Below, piece by piece: positions 1 through 10,817 of a DNA stretch of 64,000 bases (position 1 is its first letter; every line of letters begins with the position of its first letter). Location: NCBI RefSeq assembly GCF_002259405.1, contig NZ_NPFW01000021.1, forward strand, positions 496,001 through 560,000, written 5' to 3'. The translations under genes were made by a program, and so were the position numbers. Under the pieces are notes generated by a model. That model had not been told where the DNA came from. It was given only the letters and a program-made list of their open reading frames with translations, and ran no database searches. Origin of the DNA: Rhodococcus sp. 14-2483-1-2 (GTDB lineage Bacteria > Actinomycetota > Actinomycetes > Mycobacteriales > Mycobacteriaceae).

Positions 1-3000
1 GGTCGCCGCTCCCACGCGATCGTCGCCGACGGCGTTCTGGCACTGGAGAACCTGGAGCATCGCGGAGCTGCCGGTGCCGAGCCCAACAGTGGTGACGGCG
101 CGGGCATTCTGATCCAGCTGCCGGTCGAACTCCTCGCCTCCCTCGCGCCGTTCGATCTGCCCGCGGCCGGAGCCGACGGCGACAACACGTTCGCGGCCGG
201 AGTGTGTTTTCTGCCGCAGGGCATCCGTGAGCGCGCGATCGCCGTCGAGCGCGTCGAAACCGTTGCGGCCGAAGAGGGTCTGGACATCCTGGGTTGGGTT
301 CCGGTCGAGGTCGATCCCGATCGAGCCGATGTGGGCCTCACCGCCCTCGGCTGCATGCCCTACATGAGCTACCTCTACGTCACCGCCCCCGAGGTCGACG
401 GCACGCGTCCCGCCGGTCTCGCGCTCGACCGTCTCGTCTACGGATTGCGCAAGCGTTCCGAGCGGGTCACCCCCGAGATCGAGGCCGAGGGGTCGGGGCT
501 GTTCTTTCCGTCGCTGTCCTCGCGCACCATCGTCTACAAGGGCATGCTTACCACGATGCAGCTGCCGCTGTACTTTCCGGAACTTCGTAACCCTTTGTGC
601 ACGAGCGCCATTGCCATCGTGCACAGTCGCTTCTCGACCAACACGTTCCCGTCGTGGCCGCTGGCGCACCCGCATCGCTACGTCGCGCACAACGGCGAGA
701 TCAACACCGTCAAGGGCAACCGAAACAGGATGCGGGCTCGCGAAGCGTTGCTGTCGAGCGACCTGATCCCCGGGGACCTGGAGCGTTTGTTCCCGATCTG
801 CAACCCCGATGCCTCGGACTCGGTGTCCCTGGACGAGGTGCTCGAACTACTGCACCTCGGCGGACGCAGCGTGCCGCACGTGGTGATGATGATGGTGCCC
901 GAGCCGTGGGAGAACCACCGCACGATGGATCCGCGGGTGCGAGCGTTCTACCAGTTCCACTCGTCGATGATGGAGGCCTGGGACGGTCCGGCCTGCGTGA
1001 CGTTCACCGACGGCAGCTATGTCGGAGCCGTGCTGGATCGCAACGGCCTTCGCCCCGGCCGCTGGTGGCAGACGGCGGACGGTCGCGTGATCCTCGCCAG
1101 TGAGGCAGGCGTGCTCGACGTGCCCCAATCCGAGGTCGTCGCCAAAGGTCGCCTCGAGCCCGGCAAGATGTTCCTGATCGACACCGTCGCCGGACGTCTC
1201 GTGCCGGACGAGGAGATCAAACTCCAACTGGCAACCGAACATCCGTACCAGGAGTGGCTGCACGCGGGTCTGCTCGAGATCAAGAGCCTGCCCGAGCGTG
1301 CTCACATCCAGTACAACCACGACTCGGTGGTGCGCAGGCAGGTCGCTTTCGGCTACACCGAGGAAGACCTCCGCGTCGTACTGACGCCGATGGCCGCATC
1401 CGGGGGCGAGCCGCTCGGTTCGATGGGTACCGATACCCCGGCCGCAGTGATGTCGCAGCGATCGCGCCAGCTCTACGACTACTTCATCGAACTGTTTGCG
1501 CAGGTCACCAACCCGCCGCTCGACTCGATCCGCGAGGAGATCGTGACCTCGCTCGCGCGGGTGATGGGTCCGGAGCAGAACCTGCTCGAGCCCACTGCTG
1601 CGTCGTGCAGGCAGATCGTGTTGCCGTGGCCGGTGCTCGACAACGACGAGCTCAACAAGATCATTCATATCAACGACGACGGCGACCATCCGGGACTGTC
1701 GGCCACGGTGTTGCGTGGGCTGTACGAGGTCGAGCGCGGCGGCGAAGGTCTCGCCGAGGCCATCGAGGAGTTGCGTGCCCGGGCATCGGAGGCGATCGCT
1801 GCGGGGTACACCACGCTGATCATCTCCGATCGCGATTCGGACCACACCCGCGCCCCGATCCCGTCCCTGCTGGCCACCTCGGCGGTGCACCATCACCTGG
1901 TTCGCACGAAGGAGCGCACCAAGATTGCGCTCGTCGTCGAATCCGGTGACGCGCGCGAGGTGCACCATCTGGCGCTGCTCATCGGCTTCGGTGCCGCAGC
2001 GGTCAACCCGTATCTGGCGATGGAGTCGATCGAGGATCTGGTCGGCGAAGGCGAACTCACCGGAGTCGAACCGACGATCGCGGTACGGAATTACCTGTAC
2101 GGGCTCGGCAAGGGCGTGCTCAAGGTGATGTCGAAGATGGGTATCTCGACCGTCGGGTCCTACACCGGCGCACAGGTTTTCGAGGCCGTCGGTCTCGATC
2201 GCGAGGTGGTGCGCGAGTACTTCAAGGGCACGGTCAGCAAGCTCGGCGGCGTCGGTCTCGACGTGCTCGCCGAGGAGGTCAAGCTGCGCCATCGGCGGGC
2301 GTACCCCGAGAATCCGACCGACCGCGTCCATCGCCGGTTGGAGATCGGCGGTGAATACCAGTTCCGGCGCGAAGGCGAGCTGCACCTGTTCACCCCCGAG
2401 ACGGTGTTCCTGCTGCAGCACGCAACGCGTACCGGTCGATACGACGTGTTCCAGAAGTACACCGACGAGGTGGACCGGCTCGCTCGCGAAGGCGGTGCGC
2501 TGCGCGGTCTGTTCGAGTTCAAGGACGGTGTCAGGCCGCCGGTTCCGCTCGACGAGGTGGAATCGGTCGAGTCGATCGTCACGCGGTTCAACACCGGCGC
2601 GATGAGCTACGGATCCATCTCCGCCGAGGCGCACGAGACGATGGCCGTCGCGATGAACAATCTGGGCGGACGGTCCAACTCGGGGGAGGGCGGCGAGGAC
2701 GTCGACCGGCTCTACGACCCGACGCGACGCAGTGCAGTCAAGCAGGTGGCCAGTGGTCGGTTCGGTGTCACCAGCGACTATCTGGTCAACGCGACGGACA
2801 TTCAGATCAAGATGGCGCAGGGTGCCAAGCCGGGCGAGGGTGGCCAGCTGCCCGGTTACAAGGTGTACCCGTGGGTGGCCAAGACCCGACACTCGACGCC
2901 GGGTGTCGGCCTCATCTCGCCGCCCCCGCACCATGACATCTATTCGATCGAGGATCTCGCGCAGCTGATCCACGATCTCAAGAACGCCAACGAGAAGGCG

Positions 3001-4491
3001 CGCGTGCACGTCAAGCTCGTCAGTTCCGTCGGCGTCGGCACGGTGGCGACGGGCGTGAGCAAGGCCCACGCCGATGTCGTCCTGATCTCCGGATACGACG
3101 GCGGAACCGGTGCTGCGCCGTTGACCTCGCTCAAGCATGCAGGCGCTCCATGGGAGATCGGCCTTGCCGACGCCCAGCAGACGCTGGTGCTCAACGGCTT
3201 GCGTGATCGCATCACCGTGCAGTGCGACGGGGGCATGCGCACCGGACGCGACGTCATCGTTGCGGCGCTGCTCGGTGCGGAGGAATTCGGGTTCTCGACG
3301 GCCCCGCTGATCGTGGCCGGGTGCATCATGATGCGCGTCTGCCACCTCGACACCTGCCCGGTCGGTGTCGCGACGCAGAACCCGGAGCTGCGCAAGCGGT
3401 TCACCGGCAAACCCGAGTTCCTCGAGGACTTCTTCAAGTTCATCGCCGAGGACGTGCGAAAGTACCTCGCGCAGCTCGGTTTCCGGAGCATCGACGAGGC
3501 CGTCGGTCACGCCGATGCGCTCGAGACGGCAGCCGGAGTGGCGCACTGGAAGAGCAAGGGACTCGATCTCGCGCCGATCTTCGCGATGCCCGTCGACCGC
3601 CACGGTGCCCCGATGACGCAGCGTCGACGCCTCCGCGCGCAGGACCACGGTCTCGATCTCGCGCTGGACCGCACTCTGATCCAGTTGGCCGAGGGAGCGC
3701 TCGAGGACGCGCATCCGGTGAAGCTCGAGCTGCCGGTACGCAACGTCAATCGCACCGTCGGAACTCTGCTGGGGTCCGAGGTCACCCGGCGTTACGGCGC
3801 GGTCGGGTTGCCGGACGACACCATTCGCATCGCGTTCACCGGATCGGCCGGTCAGTCTCTCGGGGCCTTCCTGCCGCCGGGCATCACCATCGACCTGGTC
3901 GGTGATGCAAACGACTATGTCGGCAAGGGATTGTCGGGTGGCCGAATCGTCGTGCGGCCCGCCGAGGATGCACCGTTCGTCGCAGAGGACAACGTGATCG
4001 CAGGAAACACCATTCTCTACGGTGCCACCTCGGGCGAGGTGTACCTGCGCGGCAAGGCAGGGGAGCGGTTCGCGGTCCGTAACTCGGGAGCGATCGCGGT
4101 GAACGAGGGCGTGGGCGACCACGCGTTCGAGTACATGACCGGCGGTCGTGTCGTGGTGCTCGGGCCCACCGGTCGCAACATGGCGGCGGGTATGTCCGGC
4201 GGTATCGCGTTCGTCCTCGGTCTCGATCCGGCGGACGTGAACATGGCGATGGTCGAACTGCAGGTGCCCAACCCGGACGATCTGGTGTGGCTGCGCGAGA
4301 CCGTCGAGAATCACCGACGGTGGACCGGTTCCACCGTCGCGACCTCGTTGCTGGCCGACTGGCCCCGGAGGTCTGCGCTGTTCACCAAGGTCATGCCCGT
4401 CGACTACCAGCGGGTGCTGGAAGCGACAAGAATGGCGCGCGCCGAAGGGCGCGACGTCGATGCTGCGATCATGGAGGCTGCACGTGGCTGA
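1..4491 (+). CDS. gltB: Glutamate synthase (NADPH) large subunit, 5' end cut by window
   Basis: Transfers the amide nitrogen of glutamine to 2-oxoglutarate, giving two glutamates in ammonium assimilation together with GltD. The reading frame is open from base 1, so the true start and the catalytic N-terminal cysteine lie upstream; 1496 residues are visible of a family that is usually about 1500-1530. The first residues include the [17 protein letters not shown] stretch of the class II glutaminase domain, followed by [19 protein letters not shown]. The FMN/synthase domain follows ([12 protein letters not shown] near nt 2670) with the 3Fe-4S cysteine cluster C-x5-C-x4-C ([12 protein letters not shown], nt 3325-3360). 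The C-terminal part has the glycine-rich GXGXG beta-helix region (nt 3840-4210). It overlaps gltD by 8 bp, so the two are translationally coupled. Confidence 0.97.
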   Translation, partial: GRRSHAIVADGVLALENLEHRGAAGAEPNSGDGAGILIQLPVELLASLAPFDLPAAGADGDNTFAAGVCFLPQGIRERAIAVERVETVAAEEGLDILGWVPVEVDPDRADVGLTALGCMPYMSYLYVTAPEVDGTRPAGLALDRLVYGLRKRSERVTPEIEAEGSGLFFPSLSSRTIVYKGMLTTMQLPLYFPELRNPLCTSAIAIVHSRFSTNTFPSWPLAHPHRYVAHNGEINTVKGNRNRMRAREALLSSDLIPGDLERLFPICNPDASDSVSLDEVLELLHLGGRSVPHVVMMMVPEPWENHRTMDPRVRAFYQFHSSMMEAWDGPACVTFTDGSYVGAVLDRNGLRPGRWWQTADGRVILASEAGVLDVPQSEVVAKGRLEPGKMFLIDTVAGRLVPDEEIKLQLATEHPYQEWLHAGLLEIKSLPERAHIQYNHDSVVRRQVAFGYTEEDLRVVLTPMAASGGEPLGSMGTDTPAAVMSQRSRQLYDYFIELFAQVTNPPLDSIREEIVTSLARVMGPEQNLLEPTAASCRQIVLPWPVLDNDELNKIIHINDDGDHPGLSATVLRGLYEVERGGEGLAEAIEELRARASEAIAAGYTTLIISDRDSDHTRAPIPSLLATSAVHHHLVRTKERTKIALVVESGDAREVHHLALLIGFGAAAVNPYLAMESIEDLVGEGELTGVEPTIAVRNYLYGLGKGVLKVMSKMGISTVGSYTGAQVFEAVGLDREVVREYFKGTVSKLGGVGLDVLAEEVKLRHRRAYPENPTDRVHRRLEIGGEYQFRREGELHLFTPETVFLLQHATRTGRYDVFQKYTDEVDRLAREGGALRGLFEFKDGVRPPVPLDEVESVESIVTRFNTGAMSYGSISAEAHETMAVAMNNLGGRSNSGEGGEDVDRLYDPTRRSAVKQVASGRFGVTSDYLVNATDIQIKMAQGAKPGEGGQLPGYKVYPWVAKTRHSTPGVGLISPPPHHDIYSIEDLAQLIHDLKNANEKARVHVKLVSSVGVGTVATGVSKAHADVVLISGYDGGTGAAPLTSLKHAGAPWEIGLADAQQTLVLNGLRDRITVQCDGGMRTGRDVIVAALLGAEEFGFSTAPLIVAGCIMMRVCHLDTCPVGVATQNPELRKRFTGKPEFLEDFFKFIAEDVRKYLAQLGFRSIDEAVGHADALETAAGVAHWKSKGLDLAPIFAMPVDRHGAPMTQRRRLRAQDHGLDLALDRTLIQLAEGALEDAHPVKLELPVRNVNRTVGTLLGSEVTRRYGAVGLPDDTIRIAFTGSAGQSLGAFLPPGITIDLVGDANDYVGKGLSGGRIVVRPAEDAPFVAEDNVIAGNTILYGATSGEVYLRGKAGERFAVRNSGAIAVNEGVGDHAFEYMTGGRVVVLGPTGRNMAAGMSGGIAFVLGLDPADVNMAMVELQVPNPDDLVWLRETVENHRRWTGSTVATSLLADWPRRSALFTKVMPVDYQRVLEATRMARAEGRDVDAAIMEAARG

Positions 4492-5989
4492 TCCACAGGG
4501 ATTTCTGAAAGTCGTCAAGCGTGAGGCTGCCAAGCGTCCGATCGGCGAGCGCGTCAAGGACTGGAACGAGGTGTACTCGCACCAGCCGGCGAGCGAGCGT
4601 GCTGCCGAGGTCTCCGATCAGGCGCGTCGCTGCATGGACTGCGGTATTCCGTTCTGCCACTCGGGAACTGCGGGCTGCCCGCTGGGAAATCTGATTCCCG
4701 AGTGGAACGACCTGGTGCGCCGCGGCCGCTGGGATGCGGCCAGCGACCGACTGCATGCGACCAACAACTTTCCGGAGTTCACCGGGCGGGTCTGCCCGGC
4801 CCCGTGTGAATCGGCGTGTGTGCTCTCCATCTCCGAGGCGGCCACCGGCGGAAGCGTGACGATCAAGCGGGTCGAGCAGACCATCGCTGACCTGGCCTGG
4901 GAAGACGGCAGCATCGTTCCGCAGCCGCCGACGATCACCACCGGCAAGCGGGTCGCCGTCGTCGGATCCGGTCCTGCGGGATTGGCTGCGGCGCAACAGC
5001 TCACGCGCGCCGGGCACGACGTCACCGTGTACGAGCGTGACGATCGTCTCGGCGGACTGCTCCGCTACGGCATCCCCGAGTTCAAGCTCGAGAAGTCCGT
5101 GCTCGATCAGCGCCTCATGCAGATGCGGGCCGAGGGAACGCACTTCGTCACCGACTGCGAGGTCGGGATCGATTTCACCGTCGAGCAACTGCGCGAATCC
5201 TTCGACGCAGTCGTTCTCGCGGTCGGAGCTCTGCGGGCCCGTGACAACGCCGAGGTCATCGGTCGCGAGCTCGACGGTATCCACCTGGCCATGGAGCATC
5301 TGGTGCCGTCGAACAAGGAATGCGAGGGCGACGGTCCCACCTCCATCTCCGCAGCGGACAAGCACGTGGTCATCATCGGTGGCGGTGACACCGGAGCCGA
5401 CTGCCTGGGTACGGCCCACCGCCAAGGTGCCGCTTCGGTCACTCAGCTCGACTACAACCCGGCTCTGCCCGGGGCTCGCGACGACAGTCTCTCGCCGTGG
5501 CCGTCGTGGCCGCTGGTGCTGCGCACCTCGCCCGCGCACGCCGAGGGTGGCGTCGTGCGTCATCAGGTCGCGGTTCAGCGATTCCTCGGTGACGAGCGCG
5601 GGCACGTTCGTGCGATGGTGCTCGCCGAGGTGGAGGTGCAACGCGACGCGGACGGTCGACGCATCGTCACGCCCATCGGGGAGGAGATCGAATTGCCCTG
5701 TGATCTGGCGTTGTTCGCCATCGGTTTCGAGGGCGTCGAGCACGGTCCGCTGCTCGACGAGTACGGCCTGGCACTGACCAAGCGGGGCGCGCTCTCGTGT
5801 GGTCCCGACTGGCAGACCACGGCACCCGGCGTGTTCGTGTGCGGGGATGCGCATCGCGGGGCTTCGTTGGTCGTGTGGGCGATCGCGGAGGGTCGATCGG
5901 CGGCCCATGGAGTCGACGCTTTCCTCACCGGACACTCGGAATTGCCGTCGCCGGTACACCCGACCGCACTGCCGCTGGCGGTCGTGTGA
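4484..5989 (+). CDS. gltD: Glutamate synthase (NADPH) small subunit
   Basis: FAD-dependent subunit that passes NADPH electrons to GltB. The 501-aa protein has an N-terminal two-cluster iron-sulfur region ([28 protein letters not shown]) in residues 45-120, an FAD-binding GxGxxG ([14 protein letters not shown]) near residue 157, and a second dinucleotide fold ([16 protein letters not shown]) near residue 295. The GTG at 4484 is chosen because GGAGG at 4473-4477 sits 6 nt upstream and the protein then begins VADPQGFLK as in the family; a start further upstream at 4460 would lie deep inside gltB. It overlaps the gltB stop by 8 bp. Confidence 0.96.
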   Translation: MADPQGFLKVVKREAAKRPIGERVKDWNEVYSHQPASERAAEVSDQARRCMDCGIPFCHSGTAGCPLGNLIPEWNDLVRRGRWDAASDRLHATNNFPEFTGRVCPAPCESACVLSISEAATGGSVTIKRVEQTIADLAWEDGSIVPQPPTITTGKRVAVVGSGPAGLAAAQQLTRAGHDVTVYERDDRLGGLLRYGIPEFKLEKSVLDQRLMQMRAEGTHFVTDCEVGIDFTVEQLRESFDAVVLAVGALRARDNAEVIGRELDGIHLAMEHLVPSNKECEGDGPTSISAADKHVVIIGGGDTGADCLGTAHRQGAASVTQLDYNPALPGARDDSLSPWPSWPLVLRTSPAHAEGGVVRHQVAVQRFLGDERGHVRAMVLAEVEVQRDADGRRIVTPIGEEIELPCDLALFAIGFEGVEHGPLLDEYGLALTKRGALSCGPDWQTTAPGVFVCGDAHRGASLVVWAIAEGRSAAHGVDAFLTGHSELPSPVHPTALPLAVV

Positions 5990-6038
5990 CCCCCGTCTCT
6001 GAACCGGTACAGACCATCTCAGCAGCGGGGTAGCGTGG

Positions 6039-6052
6039 CTACCGATCGGTAG
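6039..6052. promoter_or_regulatory. Perfect 14-bp palindrome CTACCGATCGGTAG upstream of pyk
   Basis: A perfect inverted repeat in the 122-bp gap between gltD and pyk, about 47 nt before the pyk -10. It has no loop, so it fits a dimeric repressor operator better than a terminator. A TAGTAT hexamer overlaps its right end (6050-6055). The binding protein is unknown. Confidence 0.4.
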
Positions 6053-6098
6053 TATCGCGGTGGATGCGTCTGCGATAGAGAACGCGGCGTCCAGCGGC

Positions 6099-6104
6099 TA
6101 GGCT
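6099..6104 (+). promoter_or_regulatory. Putative pyk -10 element (leaderless)
   Basis: TAGGCT ends 7 nt before the pyk GTG. The spacer CGCTTTC contains no Shine-Dalgarno sequence, so transcription would start at or next to the start codon. Confidence 0.5.
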
Positions 6105-6111
6105 CGCTTTC

Positions 6112-7530
6112 GTGAGCCGACGTACTAAGATTGTCTGCACCCTTGGACCTGCAACCGCAACCACAGAGCGCATCCGTGAACTCGTAGAGAGTGGAATGGA
6201 TGTCGCACGACTGAACTTCAGCCATGGTGATCACCCCGATCATCAGGCCAACTACGAGAGGGTTCGCGCAGCATCGGACGCCACCGGCAAAGCCGTGGGC
6301 ATTCTGGCCGACCTGCAGGGACCGAAGATTCGTCTCGGGCGTTTCGCCGAGGGCTCGACCACCTGGGCGGCCGGCGAGCTGATCCGCATCACCGTCGAAG
6401 AGTGCGAGGGCACTCACGACCGGGTGTCGACCACGTACAAAGAGCTGGCCCAGGACGCCAAGGAAGGCGACCGTCTGCTCGTCGACGACGGCAAGGTCGG
6501 CCTCGTGGTCACCGGCGTCGAAGGCAACGACGTGCTGTGCCGTGTCACCGAAGGTGGACCGGTCAGCAACAACAAGGGTGTGTCCCTGCCGGGCATGGAC
6601 GTGTCCGTTCCCGCCATGAGCGAGAAGGACATCGCCGACCTCGAGTTCGCCCTCGCTCTGGGATGCGACTTCATCGCACTGTCGTTCGTGCGTTCCCCCG
6701 CGGACGTCGAACTCGTCCACGCCGTCATGGACCGCGTCGGCCGCCGAGTTCCGGTCATCGCCAAGCTCGAGAAGCCCGAAGCCGTCGACAACCTCGAAGC
6801 CATCGTGCTCGCGTTCGATGCGATCATGGTCGCCCGCGGTGACCTCGGCGTCGAGTTGCCCCTCGAGCAGGTGCCGCTGGTACAGAAGCGTGCCATCCAG
6901 ATCGCCCGCGCCAACGCCAAGCCCGTCATCGTCGCGACCCAGATGCTCGAATCGATGATCGAGAACTCCCGCCCGACGCGCGCCGAAGCGTCCGACGTCG
7001 CCAATGCCGTGCTCGACGGCACCGACGCGGTCATGCTCTCCGGTGAGACCTCGGTCGGTAAGTACGTGATGGAAACTGTGCGGACCATGGCCCGCATCGT
7101 CGAGACGGTCGAGACCGAGGGCGACAGTGTTCCTCCGCTGACGCACGTCCCGCGCACCAAGCGTGGCGTCATCTCGTACGCCGCCCGTGACATCGGTGAG
7201 CGCTTGGACGCAAAGGCGCTCGTGGCGTTCACCCAGTCGGGAGACACCGTTCGACGGTTGGCTCGTCTGCACACCAAGCTTCCGTTGCTCGCCTTCACCT
7301 CCATCTCCGAGGTCCGCAGCCAGTTGTCGCTGAGCTGGGGCACCGAGACGTTCCTGGTCCCGGATGTGGGTTCCACGGACGCGATGGTCAAGGAAGTGGA
7401 CCGGGCGCTGCTCGAGCTGGGTCGATACAGCAAGGGCGATCAGGTCGTGATCGTGGCCGGTGCCCCTCCCGGCACAGTAGGCTCGACCAACTTGATCCAT
7501 GTGCACCGAATCGGAGAAGAGGACCGGTAA
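6112..7530 (+). CDS. pyk: Pyruvate kinase
   Basis: Converts phosphoenolpyruvate and ADP to pyruvate and ATP in the last step of glycolysis. The 472-aa length is normal for bacterial type. The N-terminus RRTKIVCTLGPAT is canonical. The active-site lysine motif VIAKLEKPEAVDN lies near residue 220, followed by MVARGDLGVELPLEQVP and ATQMLESMI, which bind Mg2+/K+ and substrate. A GTG start without a ribosome binding site but with a -10 hexamer 7 nt upstream suggests a leaderless mRNA. The stop is immediately followed by the tesB start with no gap, so the two are probably co-transcribed, the same pairing that I recall for pykA-tesB1 in mycobacteria. Confidence 0.97.
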   Translation: MSRRTKIVCTLGPATATTERIRELVESGMDVARLNFSHGDHPDHQANYERVRAASDATGKAVGILADLQGPKIRLGRFAEGSTTWAAGELIRITVEECEGTHDRVSTTYKELAQDAKEGDRLLVDDGKVGLVVTGVEGNDVLCRVTEGGPVSNNKGVSLPGMDVSVPAMSEKDIADLEFALALGCDFIALSFVRSPADVELVHAVMDRVGRRVPVIAKLEKPEAVDNLEAIVLAFDAIMVARGDLGVELPLEQVPLVQKRAIQIARANAKPVIVATQMLESMIENSRPTRAEASDVANAVLDGTDAVMLSGETSVGKYVMETVRTMARIVETVETEGDSVPPLTHVPRTKRGVISYAARDIGERLDAKALVAFTQSGDTVRRLARLHTKLPLLAFTSISEVRSQLSLSWGTETFLVPDVGSTDAMVKEVDRALLELGRYSKGDQVVIVAGAPPGTVGSTNLIHVHRIGEEDR

Positions 7531-8460
7531 GTGGTCGAAGCGGGGGGAACCGGCGTCAGCGAAAGCGCGCCGAGCAGTACAGCAGTACGCAGGACCGATC
7601 TCGAGACGCTCCTCGATCTCCTCGCACTGGAGGAGATCGAGGAGGACGTGTTCGTCGGCGTTCACCCCGAGCAGGTGGGCAGCCGTACGTTCGGGGGACA
7701 ACTGGTCGCTCAGGGCCTGATCGCGGCGGGTCGCACCGTCTCCGGTACCTCGCGAGACGTGCATGCGATCAACGCCCACTTCATCCGCGGTGGCGACGTC
7801 AAGAAGCCCATCGAATACCGGGTCTCGCGCCAGCGCGACGGACGCGCTTTCGCCAACCGGCAGGTCACCGCAGTTCAGGACGGCAACGAGCTGTTCGTCA
7901 TGCTCGCTGCCTTCCAGGATTTCGGTACAGGACTCGAACACAGTGTCGAGGTGCCCGAGGTTCCGTACCCCGACGCGCTGCCACCGCTCGGCGATCACTT
8001 CGTCGGGTACGAGGATCGACTGCAGATGTTCGTCGACGCCCTCAAGCCGATCGACATGCGGTACGCGAACGATCCGGCGTGGATCATGCACGGCACCGGC
8101 GAGAAGCTCAACCACAATCGCGTGTGGATGAAGGCCGACGGGGATCTGCCCGACGCCTCGATCTTCCACGCCGCAACCATGGGCTACGCGTCGGACACCA
8201 CGGTGCTCGACTCGATCATCACCACCCACGGACTCTCGTGGGGACTCGATCGCATCGTGGCGGCGACGGTCAACCATTCCATCTGGTTCCATCGCCCGTT
8301 CCGGTTCGACGAGTGGGCGCTCTACGCCACCGAATCACCCGTCGCTGCAGGGTCCCGTGGCCTGGCCACCGGACGGTTCTTCTCGATGGACGGCCAATTG
8401 CTGGCCACCGTCGTGCAGGAAGGTCTCATTCGCCACTTCCCGAAGCGGGTCCGAGCCTGA
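7531..8460 (+). CDS. tesB: Acyl-CoA thioesterase II
   Basis: Double-hotdog thioesterase that hydrolyses medium- and long-chain acyl-CoA to free fatty acid and CoA. The 309-aa protein starts with a variable 20-residue leader, then the first hotdog with VGVHPEQVGSRTFGGQLVAQGL (residues 48-70), and the second hotdog with GYASDTTVLDSIITTHGLS, which holds the Asp-Thr of the expected D-T-Q active site. The GTG start directly abuts the pyk stop codon. Its 3' end overlaps the convergent glycosylase gene by 35 bp. Confidence 0.94.
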   Translation: MVEAGGTGVSESAPSSTAVRRTDLETLLDLLALEEIEEDVFVGVHPEQVGSRTFGGQLVAQGLIAAGRTVSGTSRDVHAINAHFIRGGDVKKPIEYRVSRQRDGRAFANRQVTAVQDGNELFVMLAAFQDFGTGLEHSVEVPEVPYPDALPPLGDHFVGYEDRLQMFVDALKPIDMRYANDPAWIMHGTGEKLNHNRVWMKADGDLPDASIFHAATMGYASDTTVLDSIITTHGLSWGLDRIVAATVNHSIWFHRPFRFDEWALYATESPVAAGSRGLATGRFFSMDGQLLATVVQEGLIRHFPKRVRA

Positions 8461-8950
8461 GTGCGTCCGACCACGCGCGCGTCTTCGCATCCAGGTTCAG
8501 TGAGGCGTGCGCCGGGCTGGTCGACGGTAATCGAGTGAATTCGACGTGGGGTAGCGGCAGTTTCGTTGCTACGTACCGTCGGTAGCTCTCGGCTGCTTTG
8601 GCTCCGTTGAAGAACACCCTGACGATGCCGGGGTGCTCGGCGAACAATTCGTTGAAATCGTTTGTCTCGATGGAGGATTCGATGATCGCCGAGTCCAGAC
8701 TTCCCTCGCGCGTGCACAACTTCAGCACGTCCCACACCGCGACGCCATGGCTGCGCAGGCGCTCGGTGCGCGCGTCGTAGTGGAGTTCGGGGCCTGCATC
8801 GAACACCGTTCCCATGATTGGCCAGAACGCATTTCGTGGATGGGCGTAGTACTGCTGCGCGGCCAGCGAGGCGACGCCGGGCATGGACCCCAGGATCAGG
8901 ATTGTTGCGCCCGGTCCGATTATCGGATCGAAACTGTGCACCACGGTCAT
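8426..8950 (-). CDS. Hypoxanthine/uracil-DNA glycosylase family protein
   Basis: A 174-aa protein of the uracil-DNA-glycosylase superfamily, closest in appearance to DNA-deoxyinosine glycosylases. These excise deaminated bases and start base-excision repair. The diagnostic N-terminal block is ILILGSMPGVASLAAQQYYA followed by HPRNAFW; later blocks are GVAVWDVLKLCTREGSLDSAI, VFFNGAKA and RLPSTSPAHA, matching the conserved Asn and Ser-Pro-rich motif of the fold. The ATG at 8950 is favoured because a TGTAAT hexamer ends 6 nt upstream (leaderless type) and the domain begins at once. A much longer upstream extension in the same frame has no family support. Confidence 0.85.
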   Translation of the reverse strand: MTVVHSFDPIIGPGATILILGSMPGVASLAAQQYYAHPRNAFWPIMGTVFDAGPELHYDARTERLRSHGVAVWDVLKLCTREGSLDSAIIESSIETNDFNELFAEHPGIVRVFFNGAKAAESYRRYVATKLPLPHVEFTRLPSTSPAHASLNLDAKTRAWSDALRLGPASGSGE

Positions 8951-8956
8951 TGCGTG

Positions 8957-8962
8957 ATTACA
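8957..8962 (-). promoter_or_regulatory. Putative -10 of the DNA glycosylase gene (leaderless)
   Basis: TGTAAT on the minus strand ends 6 nt before the ATG at 8950, with no ribosome binding site between. Confidence 0.35.
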
Positions 8963-8998
8963 GCAAATCCCCGCGGGGGCACCGGACGGGGGACCACA

Positions 8999-9211
8999 AT
9001 GGACGTCATGTTGGATCCACGCGTACTCGACAACAACGAACTCGAAGCCGAACTCGCCGCACTGCGCCGGGGGCGTGACGCGGCGATGGACGAAGGCGCG
9101 CGAGATGTCTCGACCGCCGACACCGACCACCTCATCGCGCGGTTCGAAGAAGAAATTCGCAAGCGACACCAGGATTCGGTGTCCGATCAGCCCAGTGCCG
9201 ATCTGCCCTGA
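8999..9211 (+). CDS. Small conserved actinobacterial protein (DUF6158-like)
   Basis: A 70-aa, charged, helical protein with no signal peptide or membrane segment. The middle (NNELEAELAALRRGRDAAMD) and the C-terminal helix (LIARFEEEIRKRHQD) resemble a small actinobacterial family of unknown function that I know as DUF6158; that assignment is from memory. GGGGGA about 8 nt upstream supports ATG 8999; a second in-frame ATG lies three codons on. It is divergent from the DNA glycosylase gene (48-bp gap) and its end overlaps the convergent DUF1772-like gene by 25 bp. No biochemical role can be inferred. Confidence 0.65.
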   Translation: MDVMLDPRVLDNNELEAELAALRRGRDAAMDEGARDVSTADTDHLIARFEEEIRKRHQDSVSDQPSADLP

Positions 9212-9678
9212 CCCACGATCAGGACGGCGCAGGCGGCGGTCGCCGCGACCGTCCTGACGTTGTTCCATCGCGTCCACTTGTCGGTGAAGTTCTGCCACAC
9301 CGCCGTGCCTGCCGCACTGCCGGGATCCACACCGGCCAGTGCGTCGTTGAGGGGGACGTTCAGAACGGCCGTGATCGCGAAGCATCCGAGAATGTAGAGA
9401 ACGGCACCGCTCACGACGAGCAGGGGTGAACCCCGACCGGTCGACACGGCGAGAATCACTGCGACAGTGCATGATATGGCCGTTCCGAAGAACAGGCCGA
9501 GAAACATCGGGTTGAGAATCGCCGCATTGAATCTCTGCATGGCGGCGATGGCGTCGGGTACCGGCAGTGTTGCCAGGCCGGGGAGCACGCTGATGGAGAA
9601 GGCGAGCAGCACTCCTGCGACCAGCCCGCATCCGATGGCGGACACGAGGGTGGCGACCGAGGACGCCCGCTCCATCAC
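9187..9678 (-). CDS. DUF1772-type (anthrone oxygenase-like) membrane protein
   Basis: A 163-aa protein with four predicted membrane segments: about residues 7-30, 58-80, 86-108 and 143-160. The segment pattern and the soluble loop VWQNFTDKWTRWNNVRTV between helices 3 and 4 match the DUF1772/anthrone-oxygenase-like family, whose conserved N and W residues sit in that loop. The substrate is unknown. The start is either GTG 9678 or the next codon, ATG 9675. It is transcribed divergently from the AraC-family regulator, which may control it; no clear ribosome binding site or -10 was found, which would fit activator dependence. Confidence 0.8.
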   Translation of the reverse strand: MMERASSVATLVSAIGCGLVAGVLLAFSISVLPGLATLPVPDAIAAMQRFNAAILNPMFLGLFFGTAISCTVAVILAVSTGRGSPLLVVSGAVLYILGCFAITAVLNVPLNDALAGVDPGSAAGTAVWQNFTDKWTRWNNVRTVAATAACAVLIVGQGRSALG

Positions 9679-9827
9679 GACGGGTCTGTTCGGTTGATGT
9701 TCACGGTCGGTGATCCTTTCGACGAGGACTTGTCCTGTCGTCCACTGTTGCTCGGAACAGCAGGATGATCAATGCTCGAAACGCCGGATTCGATGTCCGA
9801 TCGTCCAAGTGGTGCAACAATCGACCG

Positions 9828-10817
9828 ATGCGTGGACTCGACCCCTGGAAGTCGCCCGATCCGCTCGGTGAGGCCCTGCACTTTCTGCGGTTGACCGGAT
9901 CGTTCTACGTGCGATCCGAGATGAGCGGTTCGTGGGGTCTCGACCTGCCCGCCATGGAGGACGCGCTGTGGTTTCACACGGTGGTGGACGGTCGGTGCCT
10001 GCTGTCGGTTCCCGATGAGCCGATGCGTGAGTTGGTGCCCGGCGATTTCGCATTGGTCCCGCATGGGCGAGGTCACGTTCTCGCCGCCGACGAGGATGCG
10101 GCGACACGAGCGGCGAGTGTGTACGACCTCCCGCACGAGTACGTCAGCGACCGATACGCGGTGATCGCTCACGGTGAGGGAGCAGGACCGGCCGCCACCC
10201 TGGTGTGCGGAGCGGTGCGGCTGGATCACCCTGCGGCGCAACAGCTCGTCCGTCTGCTGCCTGCTGTGGTGTTCGTCGATGCGGAGCCCGGACCGAAACA
10301 AGCGAGAATGCAGAACGTCCTGGCGATGGTGGCGGACGAAGCCCGAGTCCTCGAGCCCGGGGGAGAGGCGGTCATCACCCGGCTGTCCGACATTCTGGTG
10401 ATCCTCGCACTGCGGTCGTGGATCGCCGGCAGTCCGCGAGCGCAGTCCGGGTGGCTCGGAGCGTTGCAGGACGACCGAATCGGAGCTGCGTTGGCTCTGA
10501 TTCATCGACATCCCCACGAGCGGTGGACCGTTGCGGCTCTGGCGTCGAGCGCGAACATGTCACGTTCGGCGTTCTCGGCGCGTTTCACCGAACTGGTCGG
10601 CGAATCGGTGATGAGCTACCTGGCGACGTGGCGAATGCAGGTCGCGTATCAGACCTTGCGTTCCGAGGACGTCGTGCTGGCCGAATTGGCCCGACGCAGT
10701 GGGTATCTCTCGGAGGCGGCATTCGGTAAGGCCTTCAAACGGGCGATGGGGGTTTCCCCGGGAAGTGTGCGTCGGCGTCGTGAGGTGTCGATGGCCGACG
10801 GTCAGTCGAGCAGATGA
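9828..10817 (+). CDS. AraC-family transcriptional regulator (cupin effector domain)
   Basis: A 329-aa regulator. Residues 1-200 form an AraC cupin-type effector domain (LVPGDFALVPHGRGHVL is the typical cupin turn). Residues 225-325 contain two helix-turn-helix motifs (WTVAALASSANMSRSAFSARF and LAELARRSGYLSEAAFGKAF) ending in the conserved FKRAMGVSPGSVRRRR. ATG 9828 is chosen because the family alignment starts with a short leader before DPLGEALHFLRLTGSFY; an ATG 63 nt upstream adds residues that look non-homologous. It is divergent from the DUF1772 gene, the usual arrangement of a regulator and its target. Its 3' end overlaps the convergent AAA ATPase gene by 16 bp. Confidence 0.9.
   Translation: MRGLDPWKSPDPLGEALHFLRLTGSFYVRSEMSGSWGLDLPAMEDALWFHTVVDGRCLLSVPDEPMRELVPGDFALVPHGRGHVLAADEDAATRAASVYDLPHEYVSDRYAVIAHGEGAGPAATLVCGAVRLDHPAAQQLVRLLPAVVFVDAEPGPKQARMQNVLAMVADEARVLEPGGEAVITRLSDILVILALRSWIAGSPRAQSGWLGALQDDRIGAALALIHRHPHERWTVAALASSANMSRSAFSARFTELVGESVMSYLATWRMQVAYQTLRSEDVVLAELARRSGYLSEAAFGKAFKRAMGVSPGSVRRRREVSMADGQSSR

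Noticed and set aside
847..4557. A 1236-codon open frame antisense to gltB/gltD
   Set aside because: Shadow frame produced by high GC in the third position; Arg/His/Asp-rich translation without any domain, while gltB on the other strand is unmistakable.
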